NCBI GenBank assembly: GCA_003445095.1 | Contig: DLVS01000280.1 | Location: 1 to 8,134, forward strand | Source of the DNA: Verrucomicrobiales bacterium | GTDB taxonomy: Bacteria; Verrucomicrobiota; Verrucomicrobiia; Limisphaerales; UBA9464 | Length of the DNA stretch: 8,134 bases | Direction of reading: 5' to 3' | In this document: piece after piece, positions 6,450 to 8,134 of the stretch | Layout of the letters: each line of letters starts with the position of its first letter | Numbering within the stretch: position 1 is the first letter of the stretch | Translations under genes and position numbers: made by a program | Notes under the pieces: model-generated | Databases searched by the model: none | What the model was told of the DNA's origin: nothing | Seen by the model: only the letters and a program-made list of their open reading frames with translations

Positions 6450-7010
6450 ATGGCCGTCAACGCAAACGAGCTCCGCAAGGGCACCGCAATCCTCTATAAC
6501 AACGACGTTTGTGTCGTTCTCGAGGTCACTCACCGGACTCCTGGCAATCTTCGCGCCTTCGTTCAAGGAATTCTCCGCAGCGTCCGGACGGGCAAGTCGA
6601 TGGATGTGCGGTTCAGCTCCGCTGAGAAAATCGAGACGGTGCCGCTGACCACCAAGAAAATGGAGTTCAGCTACAAATCCGGGGATGACTTTGTATTCGT
6701 CGACCCCGACACCTACGAAGAGGTCACCTTGAGTCCGGAATTTGTGGGAGATACCAAGAATTACCTGATCGAGAACGCCTCGGTCACGATGACATTTGTC
6801 GAGGAGAAGGCGGTCCAAATCGAGCTTCCGCCTAGTGTTGTCTTGACTGTCTCGGATGCGCCGGAAGGGTTGAAGGGCGACTCCGCGAACAACGTGCAAA
6901 AGACGGTAACTTTGGAGACGGGAATCACCCTTAACGCACCGCTGTTCATCAAGACCGGAGAGCGGATCAAAGTAGATACGCGCACGGGCAAGTACATGGA
7001 ACGCGCCTAG
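6450..7010 (+). CDS. efp: Elongation factor P
   Basis: EF-P binds between the ribosomal P and E sites and helps the peptidyl-transferase centre form bonds at polyproline stretches. The 186-residue length is normal. Domain I (about 1-65) starts A-N-E-L-R-K-G. Domain II covers about 68-127 and domain III about 130-185. Domain III carries the family signature L-K-G-D-S-A-N and closes with the usual I-K-V-D-T-R-T-G-K-Y-M-E-R. The domain I loop that reaches the CCA end reads T-P-G-N-L-R-A-F (30-37). Aligned to E. coli K-P-G-K-G-Q-A-F, Asn33 takes the place of the beta-lysylated Lys34, so neither the Lys (EpmA) nor the Arg (EarP) modification can occur at that site. No modification enzyme is encoded nearby. 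It appears monocistronic. Its stop overlaps the stop of the convergent LTxxQ gene in one CTAG, with no room for a terminator between them. Confidence 0.97.
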   Translation: MAVNANELRKGTAILYNNDVCVVLEVTHRTPGNLRAFVQGILRSVRTGKSMDVRFSSAEKIETVPLTTKKMEFSYKSGDDFVFVDPDTYEEVTLSPEFVGDTKNYLIENASVTMTFVEEKAVQIELPPSVVLTVSDAPEGLKGDSANNVQKTVTLETGITLNAPLFIKTGERIKVDTRTGKYMERA

Positions 7011-7483
7011 CCGGGGCGGCAGTTCGGGCTAATCCCAGCCTGAGGTTTATTCGGACCCGGCGGCGGGCCCCCGGCTGGCTTGTCGCTGCGGCGAGGCCCT
7101 CCGCGATCGTCCTTCCTCCGTTGTTCCCGCTCCCGTTCTAGTGCTTCGAACTTCGCTCGCTGCTCCGGCGTGAGGATGGCCGCGATCCGTTCCCGACCCC
7201 GCTTCATCACTTCGCCAATCTGGGCGAAATGTTCCCGGTGAATGGCGTCGAACTCGTCCATGTTCTGCTGCAGAATAGGCTCTAACTGAACCTGCTGGTC
7301 CTTTGTGAGCCCCAGATCGCTCGTCAAACGGTCCCGGAACCGCACCCGCATCGCCTCACGATCGAAAGACTTCGGCGGGGGCTGATGCCCGCGTCCGTAC
7401 CCAAAAGCGCCGCCCGCAATGGCTCCCAAGACGAAGGTTCCGGCGAGGTAAATCAGCAATCGACGACGGGTCAGCGGAGTCAT
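7007..7483 (-). CDS. Membrane-anchored LTxxQ (Spy/CpxP/CnrX-like) periplasmic protein
   Basis: The start is the ATG at 7483, giving 158 residues; the frame stays open to 7630, but only within the upstream overlapping gene. A basic N-terminus (R-R-R) and a TM or uncleaved signal segment (about 9-30, L-L-I-Y-L-A-G-T-F-V-L-G-A-I-A-G-G) are followed by a helical periplasmic part. That part carries two family motifs, L-T-K-D-Q (59-63) and L-T-P-E-Q (104-108), which mark the Spy/CpxP and heavy-metal-sensor (CnrX-like) hairpin fold. A charged helix follows and then a Pro/Gly-rich tail (about 128-158). Candidate metal ligands such as His82, His85, Met75 and Met93 are present but do not clearly match the CnrX site. 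Its ATG overlaps the upstream stop in an ATGA, so translation is probably coupled. As the last gene of a sigma/anti-sigma operon, it is likely to sense envelope stress or metal and modulate the anti-sigma protein. Confidence 0.85.
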   Translation of the reverse strand: MTPLTRRRLLIYLAGTFVLGAIAGGAFGYGRGHQPPPKSFDREAMRVRFRDRLTSDLGLTKDQQVQLEPILQQNMDEFDAIHREHFAQIGEVMKRGRERIAAILTPEQRAKFEALEREREQRRKDDRGGPRRSDKPAGGPPPGPNKPQAGISPNCRPG

Positions 7484-7773
7484 GGCGTGAGCGCCGCGTA
7501 AAGTGCGGCGTCGGCCACCGCGTATTCGTCGGCGGCTTGCTGGCGGAACGTGGTCCAGTTCAATCCGAGGGCGACGGCAGCCGCCACTGCGGCGGCCGCG
7601 AGACCTCCTTGGAGCCACCGGAGCATCCACGACGGTCCTTCCGGTTGCGAACGGCGCCAGGCCGCAAGCACTCGGGCTTCCGCGGCGCCCGATAATTCGG
7701 TGACTTCGGCCGGACGCGGCGCCCGGGCAGCCGAGCGCAACAGGCGTTCTAATTGATTCTCAAGCGATTTCAT
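7480..7773 (-). CDS. Small single-TM protein, probable anti-sigma factor (CnrY-like position and size)
   Basis: This 97-residue protein has a cytoplasmic N-terminal half of about 55 residues containing amphipathic helices (L-E-N-Q-L-E-R-L-L-R-S-A, 4-15; A-A-E-A-R-V-L-A-A-W-R-R, 30-41). One TM helix spans about 57-71 (G-L-A-A-A-A-V-A-A-A-V-A-L-G-L), and a short periplasmic tail of about 26 residues follows. No zinc-binding anti-sigma motif (HxxxCxxC) is present. The anti-sigma role is inferred from its place directly after an ECF sigma gene, the N-in topology and its size, similar to CnrY. Sequence alone does not prove it. It overlaps the sigma gene by 14 bases and the LTxxQ gene by 4. A strong GGAGG sits 9 bases before its ATG. 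Confidence 0.75.
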   Translation of the reverse strand: MKSLENQLERLLRSAARAPRPAEVTELSGAAEARVLAAWRRSQPEGPSWMLRWLQGGLAAAAVAAAVALGLNWTTFRQQAADEYAVADAALYAALTP

Positions 7774-8134
7774 GGCGCGGTTCCTCCAATAACTGAGCGA
7801 GATGTTTCTTCATTTTTTGACGAGCGCGGAAAGCCCGAACTTTGACCAGGGGGCCGCTCCACCCAGTGATCTGCTTGATCTCTTCGACCGTGCGCCCCTC
7901 AAGATGCAGCAGGCTCACAACGAGCCGATCTTCGGTGCTCAACGCGGCGAGAAGTTTGTCGGCCAATTCACGGGACGCAACGCCGTGTTCGGGAGCTAAA
8001 TCCGCTTCTTGAGAAGAAAGGTGGTCCAGCACGGCGACTTGCTCTTCGGAGAGATCGGCATGGCGCAATTCGGGTCGGTGTTTTTCGCGGGCGAGCTCGT
8101 GACGGCAGGTGTTTATGGCAATTCGAGCGACCCA
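7760..8134 (-). CDS. ECF-type RNA polymerase sigma factor, C-terminal part
   Basis: The frame is open through the right edge, so the N-terminal region 2 is mostly cut off and 124 residues are visible. The first visible residues, W-V-A-R-I-A-I-N-T-C-R-H-E-L (1-14), are the end of sigma region 2 as in ECF factors. An acidic linker (about 22-55) joins to region 4 (about 57-111): L-A-A-L-S-T-E-D-R-L-V-V-S-L-L-H-L-E-G-R-T-V-E-E-I, then the helix-turn-helix that reads the -35 box, I-T-G-W-S-G-P-L-V-K-V-R-A-F-R-A-R-Q-K-M-K-K. A TTG at 8066-8068 could be mistaken for a start, but the conserved residues upstream show that the gene continues. The target promoters are unknown; such operons are usually autoregulated from upstream of the sigma gene, which lies outside the window. 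Its last 14 bases overlap the small membrane-protein gene. Confidence 0.93.
   Translation of the reverse strand, partial: WVARIAINTCRHELAREKHRPELRHADLSEEQVAVLDHLSSQEADLAPEHGVASRELADKLLAALSTEDRLVVSLLHLEGRTVEEIKQITGWSGPLVKVRAFRARQKMKKHLAQLLEEPRHEIA
7783..7787 (-). promoter_or_regulatory. Shine-Dalgarno sequence of the small membrane-protein gene
   Basis: Reading leftward, GGAGG (part of TTGGAGGAA) lies 9 bases before the ATG at 7773 and inside the last codons of the sigma gene. It is the only strong Shine-Dalgarno I found before any start in the window. It confirms this start and suggests the putative anti-sigma protein is initiated independently as well as by coupling. Confidence 0.75.

Noticed and set aside
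6388..6648. Open frame of 86 residues starting upstream of efp
   Set aside because: Most of it overlaps efp in another frame, it has no recognisable features, and its composition is that of an out-of-frame reading.
7484..7630. Longer N-terminus for the LTxxQ protein (start at 7630)
   Set aside because: The extra 49 residues are an Arg-rich out-of-frame reading of the small membrane-protein gene. The ATG at 7483 gives a proper membrane anchor and an ATGA overlap.
8066..8068. TTG as the start of the sigma factor gene
   Set aside because: Translation upstream to the edge gives the conserved end of sigma region 2 (W-V-A-R-I-A-I-N-T-C-R), so the gene continues beyond the window.

Overview
The window looks like ordinary chromosome from a GC-rich Gram-negative bacterium. 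An outer-membrane TolC-type channel, an HlyD-type periplasmic adaptor and an ECF sigma/anti-sigma/periplasmic-sensor set all imply two membranes. Almost no start codon here is preceded by a Shine-Dalgarno sequence; the one clear case is the small membrane gene at 7480-7773. The lack of Shine-Dalgarno sites, the EF-P loop sequence and this style of ECF module suggest Verrucomicrobiota or a related PVC lineage. That placement is an inference from pattern and was not tested by search.

Layout. Bases 1-255 hold the C-terminal end of an endonuclease/exonuclease/phosphatase-family protein (+). It is followed by a strong hairpin (255-272) and, convergent to it, a pirin-family cupin gene (309-1004, -). 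A 171-base divergent gap (1005-1175) is rich in inverted repeats and carries a perfect 8+8 palindrome next to a TTGACA box. This is very likely the operator of the TetR/CecR-type regulator that starts at 1176. The regulator heads a compact five-gene operon (1176-6222, +): regulator, FtsX/DevC-type ABC permease, ABC ATPase, HlyD/MacA-type adaptor and TolC-type outer-membrane factor. Intergenic gaps are 12, 43, 10 and 29 bases. Together these genes encode every part of a tripartite ATP-driven exporter plus its probable repressor. The adaptor carries the R-x3-L-x6-S hairpin-tip signature of TolC-docking adaptors.

After a 227-base gap comes efp (elongation factor P, 6450-7010, +). The tip of its domain I loop has Asn where the modified Lys or Arg normally sits. 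On the opposite strand, converging on efp and sharing a CTAG stop tetranucleotide with it, is an operon read from the right edge. It comprises an ECF sigma factor (C-terminal part, 7760-8134), a 97-residue single-TM protein in the anti-sigma position (7480-7773) and a membrane-anchored LTxxQ (Spy/CpxP/CnrX-like) protein (7007-7483). The genes overlap by 14 and 4 bases. Gene sizes and topologies resemble the CnrH-CnrY-CnrX envelope and metal-sensing arrangement.

I saw no tRNA, rRNA, CRISPR array, insertion sequence or phage feature, and no gene-free stretch longer than 300 bases. The points most worth a second look are the EF-P tip residue, the Cnr-like sigma module and the operator palindrome. 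None amounts to a wholly new system.
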